From: Verrucomicrobiota bacterium JB024
GTDB lineage: Bacteria > Verrucomicrobiota > Verrucomicrobiia > Opitutales > Cerasicoccaceae
Direction: 5' to 3'
Assembly (NCBI GenBank): GCA_030673825.1
Contig: JAUTCS010000149.1
Span: 1-56,650, forward strand
DNA length: 56,650 nucleotides
In this document: positions 8,610 to 17,293 of the stretch, in pieces
How positions within the stretch are numbered: position 1 is the stretch's first letter
Layout of the letters: each line of letters opens with the position of its first letter
Position numbers and translations under genes: made by a program
Notes under the pieces: generated by a model
Told to the model about the DNA's origin: nothing
The model's database searches: none
Seen by the model: only the letters and a program-made list of their open reading frames with translations

Positions 8610-9713
8610 ATGATTATTGGAGTTCCCACCGAAATCAAACCGCAGGAACACCGTGTCGCGCTCGTCCCGGGCGCGGTCCGCACGCTCGTTGAAGACGGGC
8701 ACCGCGTCATCGTGGAAAAAGGCGCAGGCCTGGGCTCGGGCTATTCGGATGAGGCTTACGCCGATGCCGGGGCCGTAATGATCGCCACGCACGCCGGGGT
8801 CTTCGCCGAGGCCGACCTGATCATCAAGGTCAAGGAACCCATCGAGCCGGAGTACCCGCTCCTGCGCCAGGGACAGATCCTCTTCACCTACCTGCACCTC
8901 GCGGCGGACAAGCCCCTGACGGACGCGCTCCTGGCCAGCGGCTGCACCGCCATCGCCTACGAGACGGTGGTGAAAAACGGTCGCCTGCCCCTGCTGGAGC
9001 CCATGAGCGAAATCGCCGGGCGCATGGCCTCGATGGTCGGCGCGGTCCAGCTCTCCAAGAACAACAGCGGCATGGGCAAGCTGCTCGGGGGCATCCCCGG
9101 CGTCAGCCCGGCGCGAGTCGTCGTCATCGGCGGCGGCACCGCGGGGGTGAACGCCGCCCGCATCGCCGCCGGGATGGGCGCGGACGTGACCATCATGGAG
9201 GTCGATGTCGAGCGAATGCGCTTCCTTGACGCCACCATGCCCAAAAACGTAAAAACCCTTTTCTCCAGCCCGGCCAACATCGAGGGCATCCTCCCCGAGA
9301 CCGACCTGCTCATCGGCGCGGTGCTCGTTCCCGGCGCGAAGGCCCCCAAGCTCATTACCCGGCCCATGCTCGCCTTGATGAAGGAGGGCAGCGTGCTGGT
9401 GGACATCGCCATCGACCAGGGCGGTTGCATCGAGACTTCGCACCCGACCACCCACCAGGACCCGACCTTTGTCGTGGACGGCGTCACCCACTACTGCGTG
9501 GCCAACATGCCCGGCGCCTACGCCCGCACCGCCACTCTCGGCCTGACCAACGTCACCTACGGCTACCTGCGCAAGCTCGCCCACCTCGGCGTGGCCGGTG
9601 CCGCCCAGGCCGACCCCTCGCTCTTGCCCGGCATCAACGTGATGGACGGCAAGCTCCACTGTCAGGCCGTGGCCGAGGCGCTCGACCTGCCCTACACGCC
9701 GCTCAACTTTTAG
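8610..9713 (+). CDS. ald: Alanine dehydrogenase
   Basis: 367 aa from the ATG at 8610, which has GAGG about 8 bp upstream; longer starts are unconserved. It shows the family start MIIGVPTEIKPQEHRVAL, the substrate-contact Lys75 (IIKVKEP) and His96 (FTYLHLAAD), MSEIAGRMA, and the NAD-binding Rossmann GGGTAG (173-178). It catalyses alanine plus NAD+ plus water to pyruvate, ammonia and NADH. In this operon it would regenerate the pyruvate acceptor and release amine nitrogen as ammonium. Length is normal for the family. Confidence 0.95.
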   Translation: MIIGVPTEIKPQEHRVALVPGAVRTLVEDGHRVIVEKGAGLGSGYSDEAYADAGAVMIATHAGVFAEADLIIKVKEPIEPEYPLLRQGQILFTYLHLAADKPLTDALLASGCTAIAYETVVKNGRLPLLEPMSEIAGRMASMVGAVQLSKNNSGMGKLLGGIPGVSPARVVVIGGGTAGVNAARIAAGMGADVTIMEVDVERMRFLDATMPKNVKTLFSSPANIEGILPETDLLIGAVLVPGAKAPKLITRPMLALMKEGSVLVDIAIDQGGCIETSHPTTHQDPTFVVDGVTHYCVANMPGAYARTATLGLTNVTYGYLRKLAHLGVAGAAQADPSLLPGINVMDGKLHCQAVAEALDLPYTPLNF

Positions 9714-9742
9714 ACCGAACCGCCCTCTACCGCCGATGAAAA

Positions 9743-10588
9743 ATGCCCGCCTGGCCCTCATTTATAGACCCGCGTGATCTCGCCCCAGGAGATCTCTCCC
9801 CGCATCCGGACTTGCCCGAGAATATCCGGCTGCACGAAATAGAAACGCCGGACGATCCGCTTTTCGATCTCGCCTACGAGCTGCTCGTAGGTGAGTTCAG
9901 CGAAGCCGGGGAGATCGAGCCCCGCGACGTCCTTGCCCACCGACTGCGGCTGCGCCCCGATCACCCGGTCAACGGCTTCGGGCTCAACTACCAGCTCATG
10001 CTGCTCAATGTGGACGGCGAGTGGGCCGCCCTGCGCGACCATACCGCCATCGTCGCAGACGGCGAAGTCACCGTCCACCTCTCGCACGTGCTGGTGCTGC
10101 CCCGCTGGCGACGGCGCGGGCTCGTCAGCCTGTTGCGCACGCTCCCGGTCTCTGGGGCACGCCACGCCGCACGCGAAGCCGGTCTGCCCGAAGGGGCGCG
10201 CGTCACCCTCGTCTGCGAGATGGAACCCATGGACCCCGAGGATCCGGCGACACGCATCCGCCGCCTCTCCTACGAAAAGGCGGGTTTTCTCAGCGTGCCG
10301 CCCGGCCACGGCTACATGCAGCCGGACTTCCGGCACCCAAAAGACATTGACGCCGACCCCATCGGCCCGAGCCCCCTTCACCTGGACCTGATCTTCCGCC
10401 GCGTCGGCCGCGAGAAGCAGCGCCGCATCGGCGGGCGCGAAATCCTCGCCAATGTCGAGCGGCTCTATGCCATGTACTTGGCCGGATACGAACCGCACCA
10501 CCTGGAGCCCTGCCGCCGCTGGCTGGAGCACTTCCGCCAGCATTGCCCAAAGCGGGTAGCCCTCGTCCCCCCCACCAAAATCTCATGA
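9743..10588 (+). CDS. GNAT-like N-acetyltransferase in the polyamine operon
   Basis: 281 aa. The middle holds a GNAT-like core: the beta4-alpha3 acetyl-CoA site appears as HVLVLPRWRRRGLVSLL (a degenerate R-R-G-L pyrophosphate loop) and a later RIRRLSYEKAGFLSVPPGHG segment resembles the closing GNAT strand/helix. The N- and C-terminal parts are not recognised. It starts 29 bp after ald, and its TGA overlaps the next gene's ATG (ATGA, 10585-10588), so acetyltransferase and deacetylase are translationally coupled. An acetyl acceptor such as putrescine or spermidine is inferred from context only. Assignment as GNAT is moderate because the motif is weak. Confidence 0.65.
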   Translation: MPAWPSFIDPRDLAPGDLSPHPDLPENIRLHEIETPDDPLFDLAYELLVGEFSEAGEIEPRDVLAHRLRLRPDHPVNGFGLNYQLMLLNVDGEWAALRDHTAIVADGEVTVHLSHVLVLPRWRRRGLVSLLRTLPVSGARHAAREAGLPEGARVTLVCEMEPMDPEDPATRIRRLSYEKAGFLSVPPGHGYMQPDFRHPKDIDADPIGPSPLHLDLIFRRVGREKQRRIGGREILANVERLYAMYLAGYEPHHLEPCRRWLEHFRQHCPKRVALVPPTKIS

Positions 10589-11517
10589 TTCCCGTTTATT
10601 ACCATCCCGGTTACTTCGCCCCCATCGGGGACGATCACACCATGCCGATGCGCAAGTTCGCCCTCGTGGCCGAGCGCCTGAAGGACGATCCCGCCGCGCA
10701 GTTCCACGAGCCCGCACCCGTCCCCATGGAGGCGCTGGAGCGCGTGCATACTCGCGCGTATATTCAGGCGATCGAAACCGGCGAGCCCCGCGCCCTGGCC
10801 GAGGAGCAGAAGTTCCCCTGGTCGCCCAAGCTCTTCCCCGCCGTGCGCCTGACCAACGGCGGTGTGCTCGCCGCCGCCCGCCACGCGCTGGAGACCGGCG
10901 TGGCCTGCGCGCTGGCCAGCGGCTTTCACCACTCCTGCGCCGACCACGGCGAGGGCTTCTGCACCTTCAACGGCCTCGTCGTCGCCCTCGACGCGCTCAA
11001 GACCGAAGGCCGGATCAAGCACGGCGCAGTCCTCGACATGGACCTGCACTACGGCAACGGCACCGCCTCCCTCGCCCCGGGGCGCGACCACATCACCGCT
11101 GTCTCCATCTACGGTAACGACTACTGGCTGAACAAGCCATATAAGGACGTCGAAACCATCCGCCACCACGACGGCGAGAACCACTTCAGCGCCATCCTGC
11201 CCAACGGCACCGACGAGCCGCAGATGCTCGACATTCTGGAAAAGACGCTCCCGAAGCTGCTCAGCCGCGGCAAGCCCGACCTCATCCTCTACCAGGCCGG
11301 AGCCGACCCGTACTACGAGGACCCGTACTCGCCGCTCAAGCTCGACCACGCCGCGCTCAAAGCGCGGGACGCCCGCGTCTTTCGCTTCTGCAAGGAACAC
11401 GGCATCCCCGTGGCGTGGGTATTGGCCGGTGGATACACCAAGGACACCAGCAAGGTCGTCCAAGTCCACGTCAACACTTTCGAAGCGTGCAAGGAAGTTT
11501 ACCTTGCACAGCCCTGA
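10585..11517 (+). CDS. Histone-deacetylase-superfamily amidohydrolase, likely acetylpolyamine/acylamine deacetylase
   Basis: 310 aa from the ATG at 10585, coupled to the GNAT gene; the 14-codon upstream extension lies inside the GNAT gene. The HDAC active site is complete: His115-His116 (GFHHSC), GFCTFN (124-129), zinc ligands Asp153 and His155 (DMDLHYGNGT), Asp241 (AGADPYYEDP), and the transition-state Tyr284 (LAGGY). In bacteria this superfamily includes acetylpolyamine amidohydrolases and acetoin-utilisation proteins. In a pot/aminotransferase operon the likely job is to remove acetyl from acetylputrescine, acetylspermidine or 4-acetamidobutyrate. The substrate is inferred. Confidence 0.85.
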   Translation: MIPVYYHPGYFAPIGDDHTMPMRKFALVAERLKDDPAAQFHEPAPVPMEALERVHTRAYIQAIETGEPRALAEEQKFPWSPKLFPAVRLTNGGVLAAARHALETGVACALASGFHHSCADHGEGFCTFNGLVVALDALKTEGRIKHGAVLDMDLHYGNGTASLAPGRDHITAVSIYGNDYWLNKPYKDVETIRHHDGENHFSAILPNGTDEPQMLDILEKTLPKLLSRGKPDLILYQAGADPYYEDPYSPLKLDHAALKARDARVFRFCKEHGIPVAWVLAGGYTKDTSKVVQVHVNTFEACKEVYLAQP

Positions 11518-11539
11518 TCACCACCACTCTCCGACTGCT

Positions 11540-12946
11540 ATGTTTAATTCGACGACCTCTCCCTGGCAAAACCGTTCTCCCGGCGACCTGCGCATCCTGC
11601 TCGACCGGATCGAGCCCACGCCCGTCGAGCCCGCGCTGGCCGCCGCGAATGCCGCCTGGCGCGACTGGGCACGCCTCGGCTACGAGGTGCGAGCTGCCTG
11701 CCTGCGTTCAGTCGAAGCCGACCTGCGCCTGGCCTCCGAGGAGCTCGCCCACGGCATAGCCCTGGAAACCGGCAAGCCCCTCACGGAAGCCCGCGGAGAG
11801 ATGGCCGCCGTGCTGGGTAAGTTCGCCCTCACCTTCGCCGACGCCGAGAAGTTTCTGCATCCGGAAATCATTACAGGCGGCCCCCACCCGTCCGAGATTC
11901 GCCACATCGCCCGCGGCCCGGCCGTGGTCATCGGCCCCTTCAATTTCCCCCTGCACCTGGCCAACGGCGCCATCGTCCCGCACCTGCTGGCGGGTAACAC
12001 CGTCCTGTTCAAACCCTCGCCCGTCGGAGCCGTCGTGGCCCGCCACTACGCGGAGTGCTTCCGTCGCCACCTGCCCACCGGAGTCTTCACACTCGTGCAA
12101 GGCGGGGCACAGGAGGGCATGGCCATGTGCACGGATGAGCGCGTGCGTGCGGTCTGCTTCACCGGCTCGGTCAACGCCGGACGCGCTATTGCCCAGGCCG
12201 TGGCCAGCGATTTCTCCAAAAGCCTCGCTCTGGAAATGGGCGGAAAAAACGCGCTCATCCTGCTGGAGGACGGCGATGTCGCCGCCGCCGCCAAGTCTGC
12301 CGCGGACGGCATCTGTGCCACCGCGGGCCAGCGCTGTAACGACACCAGCCGCGCCATCGTGCACGCCAGCCTCGCGGATGAGTTTTGCAACGCGCTGGCG
12401 CGTGAACTGGAGCGCTACCAGCCTGGCGACCCTTGCGACCCGGAGACGAATCTCGGCTGCCTCGTCAACGAGGCCGCTCACCAGCGCTACGCCGAAGCCC
12501 TCACCGCCAAGGGCGGCGAATGGATCACACCCGGCGCTGCCATGAAAGAGTACGAGGGCCGCCCCGGCTACTACGTGCTCCCCGCCGCCCGCCGCTGGCG
12601 CATACTAGAGGAGGGCTTGGCCAGTCCACTCATAGCCACCGAACTTTTCGCGCCACTGATCGATGTCTACACCGCCACGGACGACACGGATATCCTCCGC
12701 CTACACGATGCTACCCCCTTCGGCTTGGCCGCCAGCATCTACACCGCCAGCCGCAAACGCTTCGAGGAACTGGGCCGCGAACTGCGCGTGGGGAACCTCT
12801 ACGCGAACATCCCGACCACCTTCTCGCCGTCCATCCTTCCCTTCGGCGGCTGCGGCCTCTCCGGCAACGGCAAGCCCGCCGGGCGCGGCTTCATCCGCTA
12901 CACCACCGACGAGCAGGCCGTCCAGTTTGGCCCCGGACTAGAGTAA
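11540..12946 (+). CDS. Aldehyde dehydrogenase, AstD (succinylglutamate-semialdehyde dehydrogenase)-like
   Basis: 468 aa from the ATG at 11540, 22 bp after the deacetylase; the longer ORF start overlaps that gene. ALDH catalytic residues are present: Asn135 (IGPFNFP), general base Glu232 (LEMGGKN), nucleophile Cys266 in TAGQRC, and PFGGCGLSGNGKP near the C-terminus. The TAGQRCNDT and GPFNFPLHLANGAIVPHLLAGNTV segments are characteristic of AstD, which oxidises an N-acylated amino-semialdehyde. No astA/B/C/E genes are here, so oxidation of an acylated or free aminoaldehyde such as 4-acetamidobutanal or 4-aminobutanal is the better reading in this operon. Substrate specificity is inference. Confidence 0.85.
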   Translation: MFNSTTSPWQNRSPGDLRILLDRIEPTPVEPALAAANAAWRDWARLGYEVRAACLRSVEADLRLASEELAHGIALETGKPLTEARGEMAAVLGKFALTFADAEKFLHPEIITGGPHPSEIRHIARGPAVVIGPFNFPLHLANGAIVPHLLAGNTVLFKPSPVGAVVARHYAECFRRHLPTGVFTLVQGGAQEGMAMCTDERVRAVCFTGSVNAGRAIAQAVASDFSKSLALEMGGKNALILLEDGDVAAAAKSAADGICATAGQRCNDTSRAIVHASLADEFCNALARELERYQPGDPCDPETNLGCLVNEAAHQRYAEALTAKGGEWITPGAAMKEYEGRPGYYVLPAARRWRILEEGLASPLIATELFAPLIDVYTATDDTDILRLHDATPFGLAASIYTASRKRFEELGRELRVGNLYANIPTTFSPSILPFGGCGLSGNGKPAGRGFIRYTTDEQAVQFGPGLE

Positions 12947-13076
12947 GACTCCAACGGATAAAGCAAAAGGGTAAAGGCCAGTAAGCGCTTCGGGCAGAAA
13001 TGCCGTTTGCGCAGACATAGCGCACGCCGGCACATCCCCTTCGTATCCAAACATCAATACACAATAGCCTAACCGC

Positions 13077-14228
13077 ATGATTCTTTACCGCATGCCAGAA
13101 ATTCACACCGGCGCCGACGCCATGCCCGCCCTGGCCAACGTCCTGAGTGAACTGGATGTCCGCCGGCTATTCATCGTCACCGGTCCGCACGTTAGCAGGT
13201 GCGCGGCTTTCGCAGCGGTAAAGGCGCTCGCGGAGCAGGACGGGCGCGCAGTCGCGGTCTTTGATCAAACGAGTGCCGACCCTTCGCTGGAGCTGGTCGA
13301 GGAGATGTCCGCACAAGCGCGCGCATTTCAGGCCGACGCCGTCCTGGGCTTCGGCGGGGGCAGCCCGCTGGACGCCGCCAAGATAGTCTCCATCCTCGCC
13401 GACCGCACCGGGCTGAGTGCGGCAGATCTCGTCGGCACCGAACGCGTACCGCGTCGCCGCTTGCCACTACTGATGATCCCAACCACCGCGGGCACCGCCA
13501 GCGAGGTCACCATCTACTCCGTCCTCACGGACACCGTCGCCCGGATAAAGGCCGCCGTGTGCTCGCGCCAGATCATCCCCGACTTCGCCTTTCTCATCCC
13601 CGAGGCGACGACGTCGATGCCCGCCTCCGTTACCGCAGCGACCGGCATGGATGCACTCTGCCACGCCGCGGAGGCCTACCTTTCGAAGCGCCGCAACCCG
13701 TACAGCGACGTCATGGCGCTGGCCGCCGTGCGCCTGATTTCCCAAAACCTTCTAACCGCGTGCCGTGAGCCCGACAATGCGATCGCCCGCGAGAACATGC
13801 TCGTCGCGAGCCTTTTCGCCGGGCTGGCCTTCGGCAACTCCAGCGTCACCGCCGTGCACGCGTTCGCCTACCCGCTCGGGGGCATGCACCACATCCCCCA
13901 TGGCCTAGCCAACAGCCTGATGTTCGAACCGGTCTTCCGACACAACCTGACCGACAACGAAGCGCGCATGGCCGACCTTGCCGAGGCCTTCTGTGGCGCA
14001 CACGACGCGGAGGCACTCATCCCCGCCGTCACCGAACTTAAACAATCCCTCGGCCTCCCCGCATCATTGGCGACGGCAGGTGTTCCCGAGAGCGATTTGG
14101 AAACAATGTCGCAAGCCGTCATGACCGTGACCCGACTACTGAGTGTCAACCCCAACCCCATCGGTCTCGATGACGCCCGCCGCATTTACCAGGAAGCATT
14201 CGCAGGCTGCGAGGGTGCGCGCTGCTGA
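13077..14228 (+). CDS. Iron-containing (group III) alcohol dehydrogenase
   Basis: 383 aa. The NAD(P)-binding GGGSPLD lies at 93-99, PTTAGTASEVT at 135-145, and the metal ligands are visible as Asp192, His196 (TGMDALCHAAEAY), His261 (VHAFAYPLGGMHHIPHG) and His275. Family members reduce aldehydes or semialdehydes or oxidise alcohols, including 4-hydroxybutyrate dehydrogenase. It follows the ALDH gene by 130 bp, so it may have its own promoter. A role in disposing of succinate semialdehyde or aminoaldehydes is a guess from neighbours. Confidence 0.85.
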   Translation: MILYRMPEIHTGADAMPALANVLSELDVRRLFIVTGPHVSRCAAFAAVKALAEQDGRAVAVFDQTSADPSLELVEEMSAQARAFQADAVLGFGGGSPLDAAKIVSILADRTGLSAADLVGTERVPRRRLPLLMIPTTAGTASEVTIYSVLTDTVARIKAAVCSRQIIPDFAFLIPEATTSMPASVTAATGMDALCHAAEAYLSKRRNPYSDVMALAAVRLISQNLLTACREPDNAIARENMLVASLFAGLAFGNSSVTAVHAFAYPLGGMHHIPHGLANSLMFEPVFRHNLTDNEARMADLAEAFCGAHDAEALIPAVTELKQSLGLPASLATAGVPESDLETMSQAVMTVTRLLSVNPNPIGLDDARRIYQEAFAGCEGARC

Positions 14229-14345
14229 AAATACGTCGCAGGGAGCCGAACTTTCCAGATAGGCAGCCTCCCTTAAATCGCTTTGTATCGTGGCGGGCAT
14301 GGTGTTCTCCGCCACCTGCCAGCTGTGCATAAATTTTAACCAGCG

Positions 14346-14395
14346 GATCATTTCTTGATCACATAGAGCGCAATTTGTGTAAAATTAAATTTACA
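14346..14395. promoter_or_regulatory. Two dyads upstream of the sigma-54-like promoter (possible activator sites)
   Basis: GATCA-N5-TGATC (14346-14360) and TGTAAA-N6-TTTACA (14378-14395) lie 21-70 bp upstream of the -24 element in a 281-bp AT-richer gap. They could be binding sites for an enhancer-binding protein. The rest of this gap shows no gene. Confidence 0.25.
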
Positions 14396-14414
14396 TAGTT
14401 CACGCGCCAGACGG

Positions 14415-14431
14415 CTGGCACAATTAATGCA
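14415..14431 (+). promoter_or_regulatory. Candidate sigma-54 promoter of the PEP-CTERM/solute-binding pair
   Basis: CTGGCAC-AATTA-ATGCA places GG (14417-14418) and GC (14429-14430) 12 bp apart, with a perfect CTGGCAC -24 element. PEP-CTERM genes in many bacteria are known to be driven by RpoN together with the PrsK/PrsR system. The leader to the ATG at 14513 would be about 70 nt. Confidence 0.6.
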
Positions 14432-14512
14432 AGAAGGAAAAACGATAAGTTATTCGCATAACAAAAAACGCCGAATCCAAAACAAGACTTTGGCGGCGCA
14501 CACGCACGAGCC

Positions 14513-15280
14513 ATGCCCAAACACCATTATCTCACCATCATCCTGACCCTCTCCATGACCGGCATCGCCCAAGGAGAAACAAGCCTGTCCGTCGTCGCCG
14601 CAAAGGACACTTTCGTCAACGCAGAATACCCCGACGTCAACTACGGCAACAAAGGCGCGATGCAGGTCAGCGCAGATATCTATGGCGAGCGCGTGGCTAT
14701 TCTCGGCTTCGATGTGGCCGAGGCGGTGGAGGATTTTAACACGCTATACGGCAGCGGAAACTGGTCCCTGACCTCGATCGCGCTCCAACTCTCCACCAAC
14801 AACGGGAAAGCCAACGACGTCCCAAACAACGTGATTTTCTTCGATCCCATCAAGGCTGGAGCATTTTCTGTCGAGTGGATGGCAGACGATACCTGGGACG
14901 AAATGAGCCTCTGCTATGCCAATCTGACCGACCACCTCTCGACCGATGACGTACAGCTCGGCACCTACGACTGGACTACTACGGCGGAATCCGAGAGCAC
15001 CAGTACGTACGGCCTCGGACTGACCAATGCACTTCAGGACGATATTCTCGGCGTGAGCGGAAACGCCTTCATCAGCCTGAGCATATGGGCCGCAGACGAT
15101 ACAGTATGCTACCTGTTCAACACCCGCAGCTATAACACAGCCAGCCACTATCCCACCCTCATCCTCACTGCCGAGGTCGTACCCGAGCCCGCCCACACCG
15201 CGCTCGTCTGCGCGTTACTCGGCTTGATCTGTGCGGGGTGGCGAAGGCACCGAACAGCATCGCCTACACAGCGCCCATAA
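14513..15280 (+). CDS. PEP-CTERM surface protein with DNRLRE-like domain
   Basis: 255 aa exported protein. A signal peptide (about 1-21, ...IAQGE) is followed by a beta-rich domain starting VVAAKDTFVNAEYPDVNYGN, the pattern of the DNRLRE domain found in carbohydrate-active and surface proteins. The C-terminus is a canonical PEP-CTERM sorting signal: PEP at 224-226, a hydrophobic helix and an RRHR basic end. It should be processed by exosortase and released to the surface or matrix. It is followed 8 bp later by a solute-binding protein gene, so the two are co-transcribed. Ligand unknown. Confidence 0.85.
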   Translation: MPKHHYLTIILTLSMTGIAQGETSLSVVAAKDTFVNAEYPDVNYGNKGAMQVSADIYGERVAILGFDVAEAVEDFNTLYGSGNWSLTSIALQLSTNNGKANDVPNNVIFFDPIKAGAFSVEWMADDTWDEMSLCYANLTDHLSTDDVQLGTYDWTTTAESESTSTYGLGLTNALQDDILGVSGNAFISLSIWAADDTVCYLFNTRSYNTASHYPTLILTAEVVPEPAHTALVCALLGLICAGWRRHRTASPTQRP

Positions 15281-15288
15281 GCGTAAAA

Positions 15289-16191
15289 ATGAATTTACGA
15301 AATCTTCCACACAGACGCAACCATCTCGCACGGATATGCTCCGCATGTCTTGCTGTCGCGCTGTGCTCCGCACTGACCAGCACAGGAGCCGAGGAGACCG
15401 TCACCTCGCAACCTAAGCCCGCCACACTGCGCGTCGCCGTGATCGGCGGCATCGTCATGAGCGGACTCTGGTCCGAGCTCAGCACAGCCTTTACCGAGGA
15501 GACCGGCATCGAGATTTCAGCGACCATCACCGGCAACAAGGAAGTCCTCTTGCCCGCTTTCCGCAAGGGCCAGGCCGATGTCATCGCCATGCACGCCTCG
15601 GATGAGATCACCACGCTCGTGGCAGAGGGATGGGCCGACGGCCTCACGCCTTGGACATTCAACGACCTCGTCTTCGTTGGCCCGGCGAACGACCCCGCCG
15701 GCATCCGCGGCCTCACCAGCGGAGCCGAGGCATTGAAGCGCATCTCGCAACGCGGAGGAAAATTCATCTACCCACGCGGTGCCGGCCAAGGCATCATCCT
15801 CAACCGTCTTTTCAAAGAATCCGGAGTATCTCCCTCGTCCAAATGGTGCGAAATCGACAGCAGCCCTCACCCCTGGGCACTGCTGCAGCGTGCCTCCTCC
15901 TCCCACGCCTACACCGTCGTCGGGCGTATCCCCGTCGCCTACGGAAAGCTCTACGGCGAAGGGCTGGAAGTCCTCGTCGAGGGCGACCGCTCGATGCGGC
16001 GGCCCTATGTCGTCGCCGTAGCCAACCCGTCCAGGGTCCCGGACGTGCCCCTGACCGAGGCCCGTGCCTTAGCGGCCTTCCTCGTCTCGGAACGGGCCCA
16101 GATGATTATCCGTAACTTCACCGGCCCGGAACAGACCAAAGGCAAAGGGCCATTTTTCTTTCCGCTTCCCCGCTACGAGACAACACCGTAA
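15289..16191 (+). CDS. Extracellular solute-binding protein resembling tungstate-binding TupA (COG2998-like)
   Basis: 300 aa from the ATG at 15289, 8 bp after the PEP-CTERM stop. The N-terminal segment is a long, Arg-rich signal peptide ending near STGAEE. The mature part reads like TupA-type oxyanion-binding proteins: LRVAVIGGIVMSGLWSEL, a KGQADVIAMHA segment, and FNDLVFVGPANDPAGI, which matches the TupA signature (N-D-x-V-x-V-G-P-x-x-D-P-A-G-I). No permease or ATPase follows, so it is either an orphan binding protein using a transporter elsewhere or a sensor or surface partner of the PEP-CTERM protein. The bound ligand is not known. Confidence 0.75.
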   Translation: MNLRNLPHRRNHLARICSACLAVALCSALTSTGAEETVTSQPKPATLRVAVIGGIVMSGLWSELSTAFTEETGIEISATITGNKEVLLPAFRKGQADVIAMHASDEITTLVAEGWADGLTPWTFNDLVFVGPANDPAGIRGLTSGAEALKRISQRGGKFIYPRGAGQGIILNRLFKESGVSPSSKWCEIDSSPHPWALLQRASSSHAYTVVGRIPVAYGKLYGEGLEVLVEGDRSMRRPYVVAVANPSRVPDVPLTEARALAAFLVSERAQMIIRNFTGPEQTKGKGPFFFPLPRYETTP

Positions 16192-16272
16192 GGCCAATTA
16201 CACATAAGCGCCGAACGGCCGACATGAGCGAAAAACAACCCTTGCATCAAACAACCAAGTAGTGGCCAATCT

Positions 16273-16290
16273 GTATTCAACTATGAATAC
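16273..16290. repeat. Perfect dyad between convergent genes
   Basis: GTATTCA-ACTA-TGAATAC forms a 7-bp stem with a 4-nt loop in the 192-bp gap between the convergent solute-binding and pseudopilin genes. It may be a weak bidirectional terminator or a binding site; a T-rich stretch follows (ttttcatt) but is not a clean T-tract. Nothing else was seen in this gap. Confidence 0.35.
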
Positions 16291-16383
16291 GGAATAGCTT
16301 TTCATTAGCCGTTTGTTCACAACACAAACCCCAAACCGATTCGGCTCTTTCTACGACTGGAGAAATCAACACCGATGATCAAT

Positions 16384-17109
16384 TCAGGGCATGTGCGCCT
16401 GATTAATACCGCCCGTCTCGGTCTCCCAGCGGATCCCCGGCAGGCTTTCATTTCCGGAACCGCAACCGAGGTAGCCTCCGTCGAAGCTGGAAACGTGCCC
16501 GTCCACAAACACCACATTGGCCCGCCCAAAATGCCGTGCCTGCACGGAGTAATCCTGATTAGACGGGATAGTCGATGTCCATCCACAGGGACCATCCGCC
16601 AGAAAGGCGAGTGCGCTCGTGTCAGGTAGCTCGTAGGCATTATGCGGCGTGGGTCGAATCCACGGCGAGAGGTACATATTCATCCCGTAGGAGATGAAAT
16701 GCTGATGCCCACTGTCTTCAGCGGTGGGGCAGACAAAGACCGAATGGTCGCCCGGCTCAGGCGCCTCGCCGTCTTCATAAAGTTTCTGATACGATGGCAG
16801 CCCCAGATAGGGTGGAAGCGCGTTGATCCAGTCCTCGCCACGGTCAACCATCCAAACCGGACGTACTCCCTGACCTCGGCGCGGTAGATCTCCCCCATGC
16901 TCGCCAATGTAGAGCTGGAGCGCCACCCCCCACTGGCGAAGGTTGCCCAGACAGGCGGCGTTATCAGCCATCGATCGAACGCGCCCCGAGGCAATAATCA
17001 GGAGTGTGCCCAGGACACCGACCGCCGCGATAACGGCCAGCAGTTCGAGCAGAGTAAAACCACACCGCGATGGCGCGCGGTGCCCAGCAGGCGTAGAGAT
17101 GGATTTCAT
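16384..17109 (-). CDS. Type II secretion-type pseudopilin with H-X9-DG motif
   Basis: 241 aa from the ATG at 17109; the track start at 17130 is a TTG. A short basic leader ends at Gly17, then the prepilin site G|FTLLELL and a hydrophobic helix. The C-terminal HFGRANVVFVDG (His193 to Asp203-Gly204) is the H-X9-DG processing-associated motif that is strongly expanded in Planctomycetes and Verrucomicrobia. Such proteins are cleaved by prepilin peptidase; most genomes of this group hold many, with unknown cargo roles. It is a lone gene, convergent with the solute-binding gene. Confidence 0.9.
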   Translation of the reverse strand: MKSISTPAGHRAPSRCGFTLLELLAVIAAVGVLGTLLIIASGRVRSMADNAACLGNLRQWGVALQLYIGEHGGDLPRRGQGVRPVWMVDRGEDWINALPPYLGLPSYQKLYEDGEAPEPGDHSVFVCPTAEDSGHQHFISYGMNMYLSPWIRPTPHNAYELPDTSALAFLADGPCGWTSTIPSNQDYSVQARHFGRANVVFVDGHVSSFDGGYLGCGSGNESLPGIRWETETGGINQAHMP

Positions 17110-17293
17110 GGCAGCTTTGCCATACTCCAAGCAGGGCCTGTTCCACGGCCCACCTTGCCATCGAGGTATTAACGCGACTGGTTCAGTGCATCACTACGCA
17201 TACTGCCCGCCCACACGCACAAGCCGGGTAAACGAAAGCCCACCGCAGCGAATTCACGCGACGGTGCATTTCCAAATATGTAGTTGAAAATAA

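Noticed and set aside
1888-14228. Ectoine or arginine-succinyl degradation locus
   Set aside because: AstD-like and aminotransferase genes fit either, but PotABCD, an HDAC-type deacetylase and absence of ectoine hydrolase or astA/B/E favour polyamines.
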